Assembly: GCF_003584135.1 (NCBI RefSeq)
Contig: NZ_QXFI01000020.1
Span: 1 to 55,956, forward strand
Direction of reading: 5' to 3'
DNA: 55,956 nucleotides
DNA from: Flagellimonas pelagia
GTDB taxonomy: Bacteria > Bacteroidota > Bacteroidia > Flavobacteriales > Flavobacteriaceae
In this document: positions 1 to 8,388 of the stretch, piece by piece
Layout of the letters: each line of letters starts with the position of its first letter
How positions within the stretch are numbered: position 1 is the stretch's first letter
Position numbers and translations under genes: made by a program
Notes under the pieces: model-generated
The model's input: the letters and a program-made list of their open reading frames with translations, nothing else
Databases searched by the model: none
What the model was told of the DNA's origin: nothing

Positions 1-1006
1 TGTGACTACGTCAACTAAAAGTGTACTATTTTGATAATAAATCAAGAGACACTTTTGACATGGAAAAGACAAGAGAAATTGAGCAATACTTAAGATGGAA
101 GTTCAAACTAAGAGTACTTGAATTTGCAAAAGATTATGGAAAGGTCAAGGAGACCTGTGAAATGTTCAATGTTAGCAGGAGCAGCTATTTTAATTGGAAA
201 AGAAAGTTTGACAAACATGGAGCAAAGGGTCTTTTAAGGAAAAAGAGGGAAGCTGATACCTACCCCAATAGAATCAATCAGAAAACGGTTGATCTGATAT
301 TGGACCTTAGAAAGGAATACAAACTTGGCACATGGCGCATCAAATGGTATTTGGAAAGATATCACAGTATCAATGTCTCTGAATCAAGTGTCTACAGAAC
401 CCTGAAAAGGAATGGTATCAAGCCGCTCGAACGAGCCGTTACCAGAAAAGCGATGGGACCTAAACGCTATGCCAAGAAAACCCCGGGCCACCATGTTCAA
501 GTAGACGTCAAGTTCTTGGTTTTCCACACCAAAGAAGGAAAAAAGATAAAAAGGTATCAGTACACGGCGATTGATGATTGCACACGTATCAGAGCGTTGA
601 AAGTATATGAAAGGCACAACCAATCAAGTTCCATTGACTTTATGGATTATGTGGTCGGTATGTTCCCGTTCCGAATCCATACCGTCCAAACCGACAATGG
701 GCATGAATTCCAATCCAAGTTCAATTGGCATGTGAAGGACCTTGGCATGGAGCACCGTTATATAAAGCCCGGAAGACCCCAGCTCAATGGAAAGGTGGAA
801 CGGTCGCACCTCACGGACAAAAAGGAGTTCTATCAACTATTGGACTACTCCGACGACGTGGATTTGAACAAAAAAATAAAGCAATGGGAAGACTTTTATA
901 ACTTTGATAGACCACATGGTGCATTTAAGGGAAAGACACCCTATGAAATTTTAATGTATCACTTGAAAAAATAAGAATTCAGTGCCATTTTAGCTGAAGT
1001 AGCACA
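1..1006 (+). mobile_element. IS481-type insertion sequence, apparently complete
   Basis: The element is about 1.0 kb with one transposase gene. Its left end starts TGTGACTACGTCAACTAAAA at base 1. The right end, read on the minus strand from 1006, starts TGTGCTACTTCAGCTAAAA. These are imperfect terminal inverted repeats of roughly 20 bases, allowing a one-base gap. Size, single ORF and TGTG-type ends fit the IS481 family. The left flank lies outside the window, so a target duplication cannot be tested and base 1 being the true end is an inference from the match to the right end. It lies 16 bases left of the hairpin repeat at 1023. Confidence 0.8.
60..974 (+). CDS. IS481-family DDE transposase
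   Basis: A 304-residue transposase for the surrounding element. Residues about 14-60 form a helix-turn-helix region (NVSRSSYFNWKRKF). The integrase catalytic core follows, with a DDE triad visible as D149 (VQVDVK), D212 (QTDNG) and E248 (GKVERSH). The D-35-E spacing is typical of the IS3/IS481 integrase-like fold. The start is taken at ATG 60 (MEKTREIEQ). An in-frame GTG at 21 would begin inside the terminal repeat and is less likely. The protein ends 32 bases before the right terminus, as expected for a compact element, and no frameshift or internal stop is seen, so it may be active. Confidence 0.9.
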   Translation: MEKTREIEQYLRWKFKLRVLEFAKDYGKVKETCEMFNVSRSSYFNWKRKFDKHGAKGLLRKKREADTYPNRINQKTVDLILDLRKEYKLGTWRIKWYLERYHSINVSESSVYRTLKRNGIKPLERAVTRKAMGPKRYAKKTPGHHVQVDVKFLVFHTKEGKKIKRYQYTAIDDCTRIRALKVYERHNQSSSIDFMDYVVGMFPFRIHTVQTDNGHEFQSKFNWHVKDLGMEHRYIKPGRPQLNGKVERSHLTDKKEFYQLLDYSDDVDLNKKIKQWEDFYNFDRPHGAFKGKTPYEILMYHLKK

Positions 1007-1022
1007 CAAATAACCAAAGGGA

Positions 1023-1128
1023 ATGATTTCGTAACGCAGCTATGGCTCGCAGGAAAATCGCACTGGTTCGCGCCGTCGCTCACCAGCCGCCAGCCACAAC
1101 GAAATCATAGCCGAGACCGTTATAGGTC
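1023..1128. repeat. attC-like hairpin and boundary box left of the serine hydrolase gene
   Basis: This fills most of the gene-free stretch between the IS and the next gene. Outer arms ATGATTTCGT (1023-1032) and ACGAAATCAT (1099-1108) are perfect inverted repeats. Nested inside are CTGGT (1063-1067) and ACCAG (1082-1086). The segment ends in the box GTTATAGGTC at 1119-1128, whose inverted partner GACCTACAAC lies right of the gene at 2601-2610 (9 of 10 match). The pairing extends over about 33 bases, 1095-1128 against 2601-2632, with gaps. From 1129 to 1297 I see only AT-rich DNA with a weak TACTTTTA (1254-1261) as a possible promoter -7 box. Confidence 0.6.
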
Positions 1129-1297
1129 ATCCTGATACATCAACTCCCCCTGAATAAGCTATAAAACAAGATGTCCATTCTACAAGGGACTATTAATTTC
1201 TTTCACTAGTGATAAAATTTCAAGATACTGATAAATAGAGCTTTATGGTTTTGTACTTTTACTGTAAGTCAGAATTTCTAACCAAAAACATGCAGTT

Positions 1298-2590
1298 ATG
1301 AAGAACATTATCACATTTACTTTCCTAGTGATCTTGGCAATTTCAGGATTGGCTCAAACAAAATCAATCAAATCATCCCCTTTACTCTCCGAAGCATCTC
1401 CGCAAAGTGTAGGAATGTCTGATGAAAGATTGGCACGAATTGATGAAATGTTAATCAACTCCATTGAAAACAATCAAATCCCTGGAGCAGTAGCACTAAT
1501 TGCCAGAAACGGAAAAATTGTTTATCACAAAAGTTTTGGATTAGCTGAGAACAAAACCAAAAGAAGTTTCAAACCCGATGATATTTTTCGAATAGCGTCA
1601 CAAACCAAGGCGATCACATCTACGGCCGTGATGATGCTGTGGGAAGAGGGCAGATTTAGTTTGGATGATTCAATTTCAAAATATATTCCCCAGTTTCAGA
1701 ATGCCCAGGTTCTTGAATCGTTCAATGACAGCGACACTACTTATACCACAAGACCTGCAAACAAGCCTATAACCATTCGTCATTTATTGACCCATACATC
1801 AGGAATAGGATACGGCGTTATTGATGATGATCAGTTCAGAAAAATTTATCAGAAAGCAGGAATTGTAGATGCGTTTACGGCAAATCCTGTAACAATTGAA
1901 GGAAATATTAAAAAGCTGGCAAAACTCCCTCTTCATCATGATCCTGGAGAAAAATTCACATACAGTGAGGGTCTTGATGTTTTGGGCTACCTCATAGAGA
2001 TTTTGTCAGGTAAACCATTGGATGAGTTTTTTAGGGAAAGAATTTTTAGTCCTCTTGGCATGGATGATACATATTTTTATTTACCAGACTCAAAAATTGA
2101 TCGATTGGTACCTGTTCAAACCAAAAATGATGATAAATGGGTCAGATATACAGATACAACTTACTATGATCCAGATTACCCGATAAAAGGTGCTAAAAAA
2201 TTCTTTTCAGGAGGAGGAGGACTTTCAAGTACAGCGAAAGATTATGCCACTTTCTTACAAATGTATTTGAATAATGGTGAGCTCAATGGAGTGCGTCTTC
2301 TAAGTAGAACTACCGTACAGTTCATCATGGCAAATCAAATTGGAGATTTATGGGGGGATTCCGGGGCATACTACGGTTTGGCCTTTGGCGTACTTGATCA
2401 AAAAGGCCAAAATATGGGCGGAAGAGGCAGTATTGGTACATTTGATTGGGGAGGTTATTTTAATACCCAATATTTTGCTGATCCCAAGGAAAACATTATT
2501 GGAATTCTAATGAAACAAACAGTAGATATTAATATGGATGAAACTGGTTGGAAATTCCGTCAACTAGTGGGACAGGCAATAGATGATTAA
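1298..2590 (+). CDS. Secreted serine hydrolase of the beta-lactamase / EstB (class C-like) family
   Basis: A 430-residue exported serine hydrolase. Residues 1-20 form a signal peptide (hydrophobic core ending GLAQ). The catalytic SxxK motif is S101-Q-T-K104, and the second motif is Y222-S-E, where class C enzymes and D-alanyl-D-alanine carboxypeptidases have YxN. The third box is replaced by the FDWGGYF segment near residue 380, as in EstB-type esterases (family knowledge). The substrate cannot be told: esterase, D-aminopeptidase or beta-lactam hydrolase are all possible, and true beta-lactamase activity is less likely. The gene stands alone, is AT-rich compared with the backbone, and is bracketed by inverted boxes, so it looks like a mobile single-gene cassette. 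Confidence 0.85.
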   Translation: MKNIITFTFLVILAISGLAQTKSIKSSPLLSEASPQSVGMSDERLARIDEMLINSIENNQIPGAVALIARNGKIVYHKSFGLAENKTKRSFKPDDIFRIASQTKAITSTAVMMLWEEGRFSLDDSISKYIPQFQNAQVLESFNDSDTTYTTRPANKPITIRHLLTHTSGIGYGVIDDDQFRKIYQKAGIVDAFTANPVTIEGNIKKLAKLPLHHDPGEKFTYSEGLDVLGYLIEILSGKPLDEFFRERIFSPLGMDDTYFYLPDSKIDRLVPVQTKNDDKWVRYTDTTYYDPDYPIKGAKKFFSGGGGLSSTAKDYATFLQMYLNNGELNGVRLLSRTTVQFIMANQIGDLWGDSGAYYGLAFGVLDQKGQNMGGRGSIGTFDWGGYFNTQYFADPKENIIGILMKQTVDINMDETGWKFRQLVGQAIDD

Positions 2591-2600
2591 GAATTTAAAA

Positions 2601-2632
2601 GACCTACAACAACGGCTATAATTCATTGTGGC
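2601..2632. repeat. Right inverted boundary repeat of the serine hydrolase cassette
   Basis: GACCTACAAC (2601-2610), followed by AACGGCTATAATTCATTGTGGC, is an imperfect inverted copy of 1095-1128. On the minus strand it reads CCACAATGAATTATAGCC then GTTGTAGGTC, against CCACAACGAAATCATAGCC then GTTATAGGTC on the left side. It begins only 11 bases after the stop codon. Unlike the left copy, no long hairpin follows, so the site is half or truncated. Confidence 0.55.
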
Positions 2633-2651
2633 TTTTTGCTTTACCAAAATA

Positions 2652-2680
2652 AAAAATGCCCCTCATTTAGGGGCATTTTT
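2652..2680. terminator. Bidirectional rho-independent terminator
   Basis: Perfect 11-base stem AAAAATGCCCC (2652-2662) and GGGGCATTTTT (2670-2680) with a 7-base loop. It has A and T tracts on both sides, so it can serve both the rightward serine hydrolase and the leftward ECF sigma operon. Confidence 0.85.
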
Positions 2681-2709
2681 ACGTTTTTTGATTGGTGCTA
2701 AACTCCTGA

Positions 2710-3435
2710 TCAGCCTTTGGATATATCTCCTGAACCAGAGGATTTGGTATTGATTTTCTTTGGATTTCCACGATAATGGATGTCGCCCGAACCGGATACC
2801 CTGGCATCGATGGATTCGTTTGCGGTAACCCTGATATCCGCAGAACCGGAAATGTTCGCCTTTACGTAATCGGCTTCCAGTTCATAGGCCTTGATGTCTC
2901 CCGAACCTGAAACGGATACTTCAAAATCCCTGGCATGACCCGCCAGATTGATGTCTCCCGAACCGGCAAGTGATGCATCCACACTCTCCGCTTCCACGGT
3001 TAGGCTAACATCACCGGACCCCGCAACACTGGTACTGAAGTCGCTGGATTTAATAGTGGTCTTGCCCACAATGTCTCCCGATCCAGAAAGGCTTACAGAA
3101 CTGATGGATTCCACAGGAACGGTGATCTTAATACCCTTGTTCCAAGAGGAGGGTCTTAGGTTGACATTGTTTTCGGTCTTGATCACCAGTTTGCCGTTTT
3201 TCACTTCGGTTTCGATGTAGTCCAACAGATTGGACTCACCTTCCAAGGTAATTTCACCTTCCTTGCCGGCCACCAGGTCCACATCGAACCAACCAGCTAG
3301 GGAAACACCATCGTAATCCCCAACGGAACGTTCTATAGTGACATAATTTCCGTCTCCTTTGACTTTTTTCCACCATTGTGCATGGGAGATGGTAACCGCG
3401 CTCATGGCAAGTGCCAGTGTGATGAATTTTTTCAT
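2710..3435 (-). CDS. Secreted DUF2807 (head GIN domain) beta-ladder protein
   Basis: A 241-residue exported protein with a signal peptide (residues 1-19, ...ISHAQ). The rest matches the DUF2807 / head GIN domain pattern: from about residue 110 the motif GSGDI/V recurs roughly every 20 residues (at least seven copies), predicting a right-handed parallel beta-helix with one Ser-Gly-Ser-Gly-Asp turn per rung. Some databases name the family putative autotransporter adhesin, but its function is unknown. It is the last gene of the operon headed by the ECF sigma factor at 5667 and follows the related DUF4097-like gene with a 33-base gap. The terminator at 2652-2680 ends the operon. A role in sensing or buffering envelope stress is inference. 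Confidence 0.85.
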   Translation of the reverse strand: MKKFITLALAMSAVTISHAQWWKKVKGDGNYVTIERSVGDYDGVSLAGWFDVDLVAGKEGEITLEGESNLLDYIETEVKNGKLVIKTENNVNLRPSSWNKGIKITVPVESISSVSLSGSGDIVGKTTIKSSDFSTSVAGSGDVSLTVEAESVDASLAGSGDINLAGHARDFEVSVSGSGDIKAYELEADYVKANISGSADIRVTANESIDARVSGSGDIHYRGNPKKINTKSSGSGDISKG

Positions 3436-3468
3436 GATCTTGTGTTTAAATTGTTTTTTGATTTGATA

Positions 3469-4569
3469 TTAATTTTGATAAAATGTGATGCCTCCATAGT
3501 CACTGGTAATGCTTACCCTTTTTCCTGAGTTTTCACTACCATAGAAGCCTTTGTAATATTTTTCAGTTGATTTTTCCTTGCTGATGTTGATTTCGAAATC
3601 ATCTTTGCCACTGACACCGGCATACTCCGTTGAAATTTCAAAGTTGAAGTGATAATCAGGGTGATACCCTATTTTGATCCCGGTGTAATCGGTTCGTATC
3701 TCAACATTCCCGGCATCAGGTGCCAATCGGTCAATTTTCAAGGAACCGTAATCGCTTACGATGGACACATTACCGTGTACCGTACCCAATTTGACCCCGA
3801 TATAGTCCCCGTTGCCTTCCACATTTTTCACTTCTTTCGCCTCCAAGGAACCATAGTCACTGGAGTAGGACAGATTGCCCATTTCCTCGATTACGGCGTT
3901 GGTATAATCAGCCTTTATGGTCAGGTCGCCCGCTTTTTCAATGGTGAATCCTGAGTAATCGGCCACAATTTCGGCACTGTTGATATAATCAAAAGTAGAT
4001 CGGGAAGTATAATCGAACCGAAGTTCGTTGTTGCGGCCACGTAGTTCGCCAATTTCCATCTTACCATAATCGCAGCTGATCTTGGCATGGCCATCGATTC
4101 GGTCCAAGAAAATGCTGCCATAATCGTTGTTGAGGTTCACGCTGTTCTTCACAGGAAGTTTAATGGTATAATTGACCTGTACACTCACACTGTTGCGTCT
4201 ACCCCAGTTCCATCCCCAGCCGTTGTTACGGTCACCAAAGAGGGTCCTTGCGGAAACCATGCTGTTGCTGTTCTCAAAATCCACATCGATTTCGTTGAGG
4301 CGATCCTGTACACGTTCTTCGTTGTTGCCATTGGTCTTGATATGCACCTCGATCTCTACACGGTTTTCGTTCCAAGAGGTAATGTTAAGGTTGCCATAAC
4401 TGTTGGTCACTTTAAAAAGTGCATCGGCATTAACGTTGAATTCCCTTTTAATGGTCTTTTCCTTAGTGTATTTGCCGTCCATGTTGCCATGGTCAACATT
4501 TGCTTGTAGGGCAATGGGGAACAAAGCCAAAGCGAAAAGGATATTTTTAAATAGTAAAGCTTTCATCAT
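3469..4569 (-). CDS. Secreted DUF4097-like beta-ladder protein
   Basis: A 366-residue exported protein. The signal peptide covers about residues 1-23 (LFKNILFALALFPIALQA). The body carries a tandem pattern with DYG, DYT or DYS about every 20 residues from residue 140 to the C-terminus, which predicts a parallel beta-helix like that of the neighbouring DUF2807 protein. The extreme C-terminus (ITSDYGGITFYQN) ends in one more rung. Two adjacent ATG codons (4569 and 4566) are possible starts. Either overlaps the end of the upstream membrane gene by about 20 bases, which implies translational coupling. The function is unknown, and its place behind an ECF sigma factor suggests an envelope-stress target or co-sensor (inference). 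Confidence 0.8.
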   Translation of the reverse strand: MMKALLFKNILFALALFPIALQANVDHGNMDGKYTKEKTIKREFNVNADALFKVTNSYGNLNITSWNENRVEIEVHIKTNGNNEERVQDRLNEIDVDFENSNSMVSARTLFGDRNNGWGWNWGRRNSVSVQVNYTIKLPVKNSVNLNNDYGSIFLDRIDGHAKISCDYGKMEIGELRGRNNELRFDYTSRSTFDYINSAEIVADYSGFTIEKAGDLTIKADYTNAVIEEMGNLSYSSDYGSLEAKEVKNVEGNGDYIGVKLGTVHGNVSIVSDYGSLKIDRLAPDAGNVEIRTDYTGIKIGYHPDYHFNFEISTEYAGVSGKDDFEINISKEKSTEKYYKGFYGSENSGKRVSITSDYGGITFYQN

Positions 4570-5107
4570 TTTGTGATTTTAAATTCTTGATATTTTCTAT
4601 TTGGCTCAAAACTTCTTTCAATAAATCAATGCGGGTCTGAAAATTGATGATCATGGCATTCATGATGATCTTGCTGTCCCCACCGTTGACCAAATCCTGT
4701 TCAAGAGACTTGTAATCTTTCTGTAATCTTTGGAGTTGTGCCAAGGTGTCGTCTACCAACTGTGCCGTTTCCGGGGATTTCTCATCCTTTAATTGCTGAA
4801 CTTGTTGCTCAATCACGTTCGCAAAATAGAATTCGGTCTTGGACACTTCCGGTGCAATTTCCACAACTTGCTCCCTAAGGGAAGGCTGTGGACCGAACGC
4901 TTGGTATCCCAACAGGGCCACCAACGCAATCGATGCGGCTATGGAAAGTGGTTTCCACCAGGTTGGTTTCGGTTTTTGGATGGAAACGACACCAGTGGCC
5001 TGGTTCAATTTTTCCAAAAAACGATCCTGGTGCCCGCTTTGTGGCTCCTCCACATCAAACTCCCCTCGGAGTCTTCCAAACAGATGATCTATATTATCCT
5101 TGTTCAT
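4547..5107 (-). CDS. Single-pass membrane protein, probable anti-sigma factor
   Basis: A 186-residue protein with a cytoplasmic N-terminal part (residues 1-49), one transmembrane helix at about 50-68 (PLSIAASIALVALLGYQAFG) and an extracytoplasmic, probably coiled-coil C-terminal half (EQQVQQLKDEK, LAQLQRLQKDYKSLEQDL). This topology and its position two bases after the ECF sigma gene are those of an anti-sigma factor. I see no zinc-binding HxxxCxxC motif, so it is not a ZAS-domain type, and the call rests on context and topology. The C-terminus overlaps the next gene by about 20 bases. The N-terminal FGRLRGEFDVEEP segment probably holds the sigma-binding region (inference). Confidence 0.6.
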   Translation of the reverse strand: MNKDNIDHLFGRLRGEFDVEEPQSGHQDRFLEKLNQATGVVSIQKPKPTWWKPLSIAASIALVALLGYQAFGPQPSLREQVVEIAPEVSKTEFYFANVIEQQVQQLKDEKSPETAQLVDDTLAQLQRLQKDYKSLEQDLVNGGDSKIIMNAMIINFQTRIDLLKEVLSQIENIKNLKSQNDESFTI

Positions 5108-5109
5108 AA

Positions 5110-5667
5110 CTAAACATTTAAGGTCAACTTTTTTCTCAGGCTTTCCTTGGCCCTCGAAATTGTGGTTCTACAATTAGCATAGCTAATGTTCATGATTTCA
5201 CCGATCTCTTCGTAATCGTACCCTTCAATTAAATGTAAGGTCAAAGAAACTCTGTAATTGTCTTTCAAACTTTTCATGGCTTCCATCACTTTTTGAGCCT
5301 TCAGTTCTGTATAACCATTTTGATCCGAAGCAACTCCATCATTATCTTCGACCTTGTACATTACATCATCCAAATCAACAGCCCTGTTTTTTTGCTGTTT
5401 TTTGTAATGATAGATGCTGTTGTTGATTACGATCCGCTTTAACCATGCCCCGAAGGTGACGTCCCCTTTGAAGGTTTCCAATTTGGTGAATGCGCTCAGG
5501 AACGATTCCTGCATCACATCCTCGGCCTCGGCAGAATCTTTTACAATCCTATAGGCAGTATTGTACATGGCCCTATAGTAGCGATTGTAAATCTCCAATT
5601 GTGCACTTTGCTTTCCCTGCATGCACAACTTGAGCAGTGCATCAATATGTTCATTTTGGTGGCTCAA
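5110..5667 (-). CDS. RNA polymerase ECF-type sigma-70 factor
   Basis: A 185-residue extracytoplasmic-function sigma factor. Region 2 is visible at about residues 25-95 (AEDVMQESFLSAFTKLETFKG, FGAWLKRIVINNSIYHYKK) and region 4 at about 120-180 (LHLIEGYDYEEIGEIMNISYANCRTTISRAKESLRKKL), the -35-binding helix-turn-helix. It heads a four-gene minus-strand operon: sigma factor, membrane protein (likely anti-sigma), DUF4097-like and DUF2807 proteins, with gaps of 2 bases or overlaps. The operon probably controls its own expression, as most ECF operons do, but I could not identify the autoregulatory promoter in 5668-5893, where only AT-rich DNA is seen. Confidence 0.9.
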   Translation of the reverse strand: MSHQNEHIDALLKLCMQGKQSAQLEIYNRYYRAMYNTAYRIVKDSAEAEDVMQESFLSAFTKLETFKGDVTFGAWLKRIVINNSIYHYKKQQKNRAVDLDDVMYKVEDNDGVASDQNGYTELKAQKVMEAMKSLKDNYRVSLTLHLIEGYDYEEIGEIMNISYANCRTTISRAKESLRKKLTLNV

Positions 5668-5893
5668 AAAATGAATGGTTTGTCTTATAGATTAGGGAAT
5701 TTACCAATTGTTACACTTTTTTCTAAAAAATTGCTTTTTAATGGCACAGGAATTGCCTTTTAAGAGGGGACCAAAAGCCTTTAATCCACTATATTTATTG
5801 ATAATGAGGATGTTGTAAGGGTTTTTATGTAGAATAAAAATGATGTTTTTTTGTCGATTATGACAAAATGACCGAAAAGAAGATACAGGAGAG

Positions 5894-8335
5894 ATGAAAA
5901 TATCAAAATTTGACAATATTGACTTTCAGGGACTGGACGAGGATGCGGAATTGATCCCATTGCTCACCCCTGAAGACGAGGAACAGATGAATAATGAGGA
6001 ATTGCCGGATACCTTACCGGTGCTTCCCCTCCGAAATACGGTCTTGTTTCCAGGTGTTGTGATTCCTATTACCGCCGGAAGGGACAAATCCATCAACTTG
6101 ATCAAGGATGCCAATAATGGCAGCAAGACCATCGGGGTGGTTTCCCAAAAGGATGAACTAACCGAAAATCCAGGGGTGGAGGATATCAATACCTTGGGGA
6201 CAGTGGCCCGTATCCTTAGGGTATTACAGATGCCCGATGGCAATACCACGGTCATCATTCAAGGTAAAAAGAGGTTCCAGATTGAGAGCATCATATCCGA
6301 GAAGCCATACCTCACCGCCAAGATCAAGGAAGCGAAGGAAGAAAGACCGCTTAAGGATAGCAAGGAGTTTGAGGCCATCATCGATTCCATCAAGGATTTG
6401 GCCTTTAAGATCATTAAAGACAACCCGAATATTCCCAGTGAGGCCACGTTTGCCATCAAGAACATCCAAAGCAATTCGTTCTTGATTAATTTTGTGTCCT
6501 CTAACCTCAATTTGTCCGTTGCCGAAAAACAGCAACTATTGGAGATTCCAAATCTTCAAGAAAGGGCCTTGGCCACTTTGAGGTATATGAACATGGAACT
6601 CCAAAAACTGGAATTGCGTAACGATATCCAGAGCAAGGTCCGAAGTGATATGGATCAGCAGCAACGCGAGTATTTCCTTCACCAACAGATGAAGACCATC
6701 CAAGAAGAGTTGGGGGGTATCTCTTATGAAGAAGAGGTGGACGAAATGCGCGAAAAGGCCAAAGGCAAGAAATGGAGCAAGAAGGTGCAGGAACATTTCG
6801 AAAAAGAACTGGGCAAAATGCAGCGTATGAATCCCCAGGTTGCCGAATATTCCATCCAACGCAATTATTTGGACCTCATTTTGGATTTGCCTTGGGATAA
6901 CTATTCCAAGGACAAGTTCGACCTAAAAAGGGCACAGCAGATCTTGGATCGTGACCATTATGGTTTGGAAGATGTAAAACGAAGGATCATTGAATATTTA
7001 GCTGTCCTTAAATTGAGGAACGATATGAAATCGCCCATTCTTTGTCTGTACGGACCTCCCGGGGTGGGTAAGACCTCTTTGGGGAAATCTGTTGCGGAAG
7101 CCTTGGGAAGGGAATATGTACGGATGTCCTTGGGTGGCTTACGTGATGAAGCAGAGATCAGAGGGCACAGGAAAACCTATATCGGTGCCATGCCCGGTAG
7201 GATTATCCAAAGCTTGAAAAAGGCGGGAACCTCCAACCCTGTCTTTATTTTGGATGAGATCGATAAGCTTTCCAACAGCCATCAGGGCGATCCCTCTTCG
7301 GCTATGTTGGAGGTGTTAGATCCTGAGCAGAACAGTGAGTTCCATGACAATTTCTTGGAAATGGGCTATGATCTTTCCAAGGTCATGTTCATTGCTACGG
7401 CCAACAGTTTGTCCACCATTCAGCCTGCGTTGTTGGACCGTATGGAAATCATCAACGTGACGGGGTATACCATTGAAGAGAAAGTAGAGATTGCCAAACG
7501 TCATTTGTTGCCCAAACAATTAAAGGAGCACGGACTTTCTACCAATGATTTGAAGATAGGCAAACCACAATTGGAGAAAATTGTGGAAGGCTATACCAGG
7601 GAATCCGGTGTTCGGAACTTGGAAAAGCAGTTGGCCAAAATGGTGCGGTATGCCGCAAAATCCATCGCCATAGAAGAGGAGTACAACATAAAAGTCTCCA
7701 ATGAAGATGTGGAAAAAATATTGGGTCCAGCCCGATTGGAACGCGACAAGTACGAGAACAATGAAGTGGCCGGTGTGGTCACTGGGTTAGCTTGGACCAG
7801 CGTTGGGGGCGATATCCTTTTTATCGAGTCCATTCTTTCCAAAGGAAAGGGACAGCTCAACATTACTGGTAATTTGGGCCAGGTGATGAAGGAATCCGCT
7901 ACCATTGCCATGGAGTATATCAAATCCAATGCGGATACCTTTGGAATTGACCCCGACGTGTTTGACAAATACAATGTGCACATCCACGTGCCCGAAGGAG
8001 CCACTCCAAAAGACGGCCCCAGTGCAGGTATCACCATGCTTACCTCATTGGTCTCCCTGTTTACCCAACGCAAGGTAAAAAAGAGCTTGGCCATGACGGG
8101 CGAGATTACCCTTAGGGGTAAGGTGTTGCCGGTGGGAGGTATCAAGGAAAAGATCTTGGCCGCAAAAAGGGCTAGGATCAAAGAGATTATCCTGTGCGAG
8201 GAAAACAAGAAGGACATTGAGGAAATCAAAGCTGATTATCTTAAGGGACTTACTTTCCATTATGTGACCGACATGAGTGAGGTAATCGATATTGCCGTGA
8301 CCGATAAAAAGGTGAAAAACGCCAAAACACTGTAA
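5894..8335 (+). CDS. lon: ATP-dependent endopeptidase Lon
   Basis: An 813-residue Lon protease that degrades misfolded and regulatory proteins in the cytoplasm. Domains in order: N-terminal substrate-binding LON domain (about 40-240), a coiled-coil middle, the AAA+ module with Walker A GPPGVGKT at 387-394 and Walker B FILDEIDK, and the C-terminal serine protease domain. The Ser-Lys dyad is S710 (DGPSAGITM) and K753 (GGIKEK), with the same 43-residue spacing as E. coli S679/K722. Length is normal for the LonA family. It starts at ATG 5894, transcribed divergently from the ECF operon. Cmk follows 53 bases downstream but seems to have its own promoter. Confidence 0.97.
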   Translation: MKISKFDNIDFQGLDEDAELIPLLTPEDEEQMNNEELPDTLPVLPLRNTVLFPGVVIPITAGRDKSINLIKDANNGSKTIGVVSQKDELTENPGVEDINTLGTVARILRVLQMPDGNTTVIIQGKKRFQIESIISEKPYLTAKIKEAKEERPLKDSKEFEAIIDSIKDLAFKIIKDNPNIPSEATFAIKNIQSNSFLINFVSSNLNLSVAEKQQLLEIPNLQERALATLRYMNMELQKLELRNDIQSKVRSDMDQQQREYFLHQQMKTIQEELGGISYEEEVDEMREKAKGKKWSKKVQEHFEKELGKMQRMNPQVAEYSIQRNYLDLILDLPWDNYSKDKFDLKRAQQILDRDHYGLEDVKRRIIEYLAVLKLRNDMKSPILCLYGPPGVGKTSLGKSVAEALGREYVRMSLGGLRDEAEIRGHRKTYIGAMPGRIIQSLKKAGTSNPVFILDEIDKLSNSHQGDPSSAMLEVLDPEQNSEFHDNFLEMGYDLSKVMFIATANSLSTIQPALLDRMEIINVTGYTIEEKVEIAKRHLLPKQLKEHGLSTNDLKIGKPQLEKIVEGYTRESGVRNLEKQLAKMVRYAAKSIAIEEEYNIKVSNEDVEKILGPARLERDKYENNEVAGVVTGLAWTSVGGDILFIESILSKGKGQLNITGNLGQVMKESATIAMEYIKSNADTFGIDPDVFDKYNVHIHVPEGATPKDGPSAGITMLTSLVSLFTQRKVKKSLAMTGEITLRGKVLPVGGIKEKILAAKRARIKEIILCEENKKDIEEIKADYLKGLTFHYVTDMSEVIDIAVTDKKVKNAKTL

Positions 8336-8376
8336 TGGGATGATAGGTGTCATAAAATTATAATGACATTTCTGCC

Positions 8377-8384
8377 TATTTTTG
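8377..8384 (+). promoter_or_regulatory. Putative -7 box (TAnnTTTG) of cmk
   Basis: TATTTTTG at 8377-8384 matches the Bacteroidota -7 consensus TAnnTTTG exactly. Transcription would start about six bases after it, which is at the cmk ATG (8389) itself. No TTTG or TTG box is seen at the expected -33 position, so the call is moderate. Confidence 0.45.
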
Positions 8385-8388
8385 GCGC

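Noticed and set aside
2948..3220. Plus-strand ORFs opposite the DUF2807 and DUF4097-like genes
   Set aside because: These are shadows of the repeat-rich coding strand with no family features.
5701..5916. ORF of 71 codons on the minus strand upstream of the ECF sigma gene
   Set aside because: It overlaps the lon start, lies in AT-rich intergenic DNA, and its translation has no family features.
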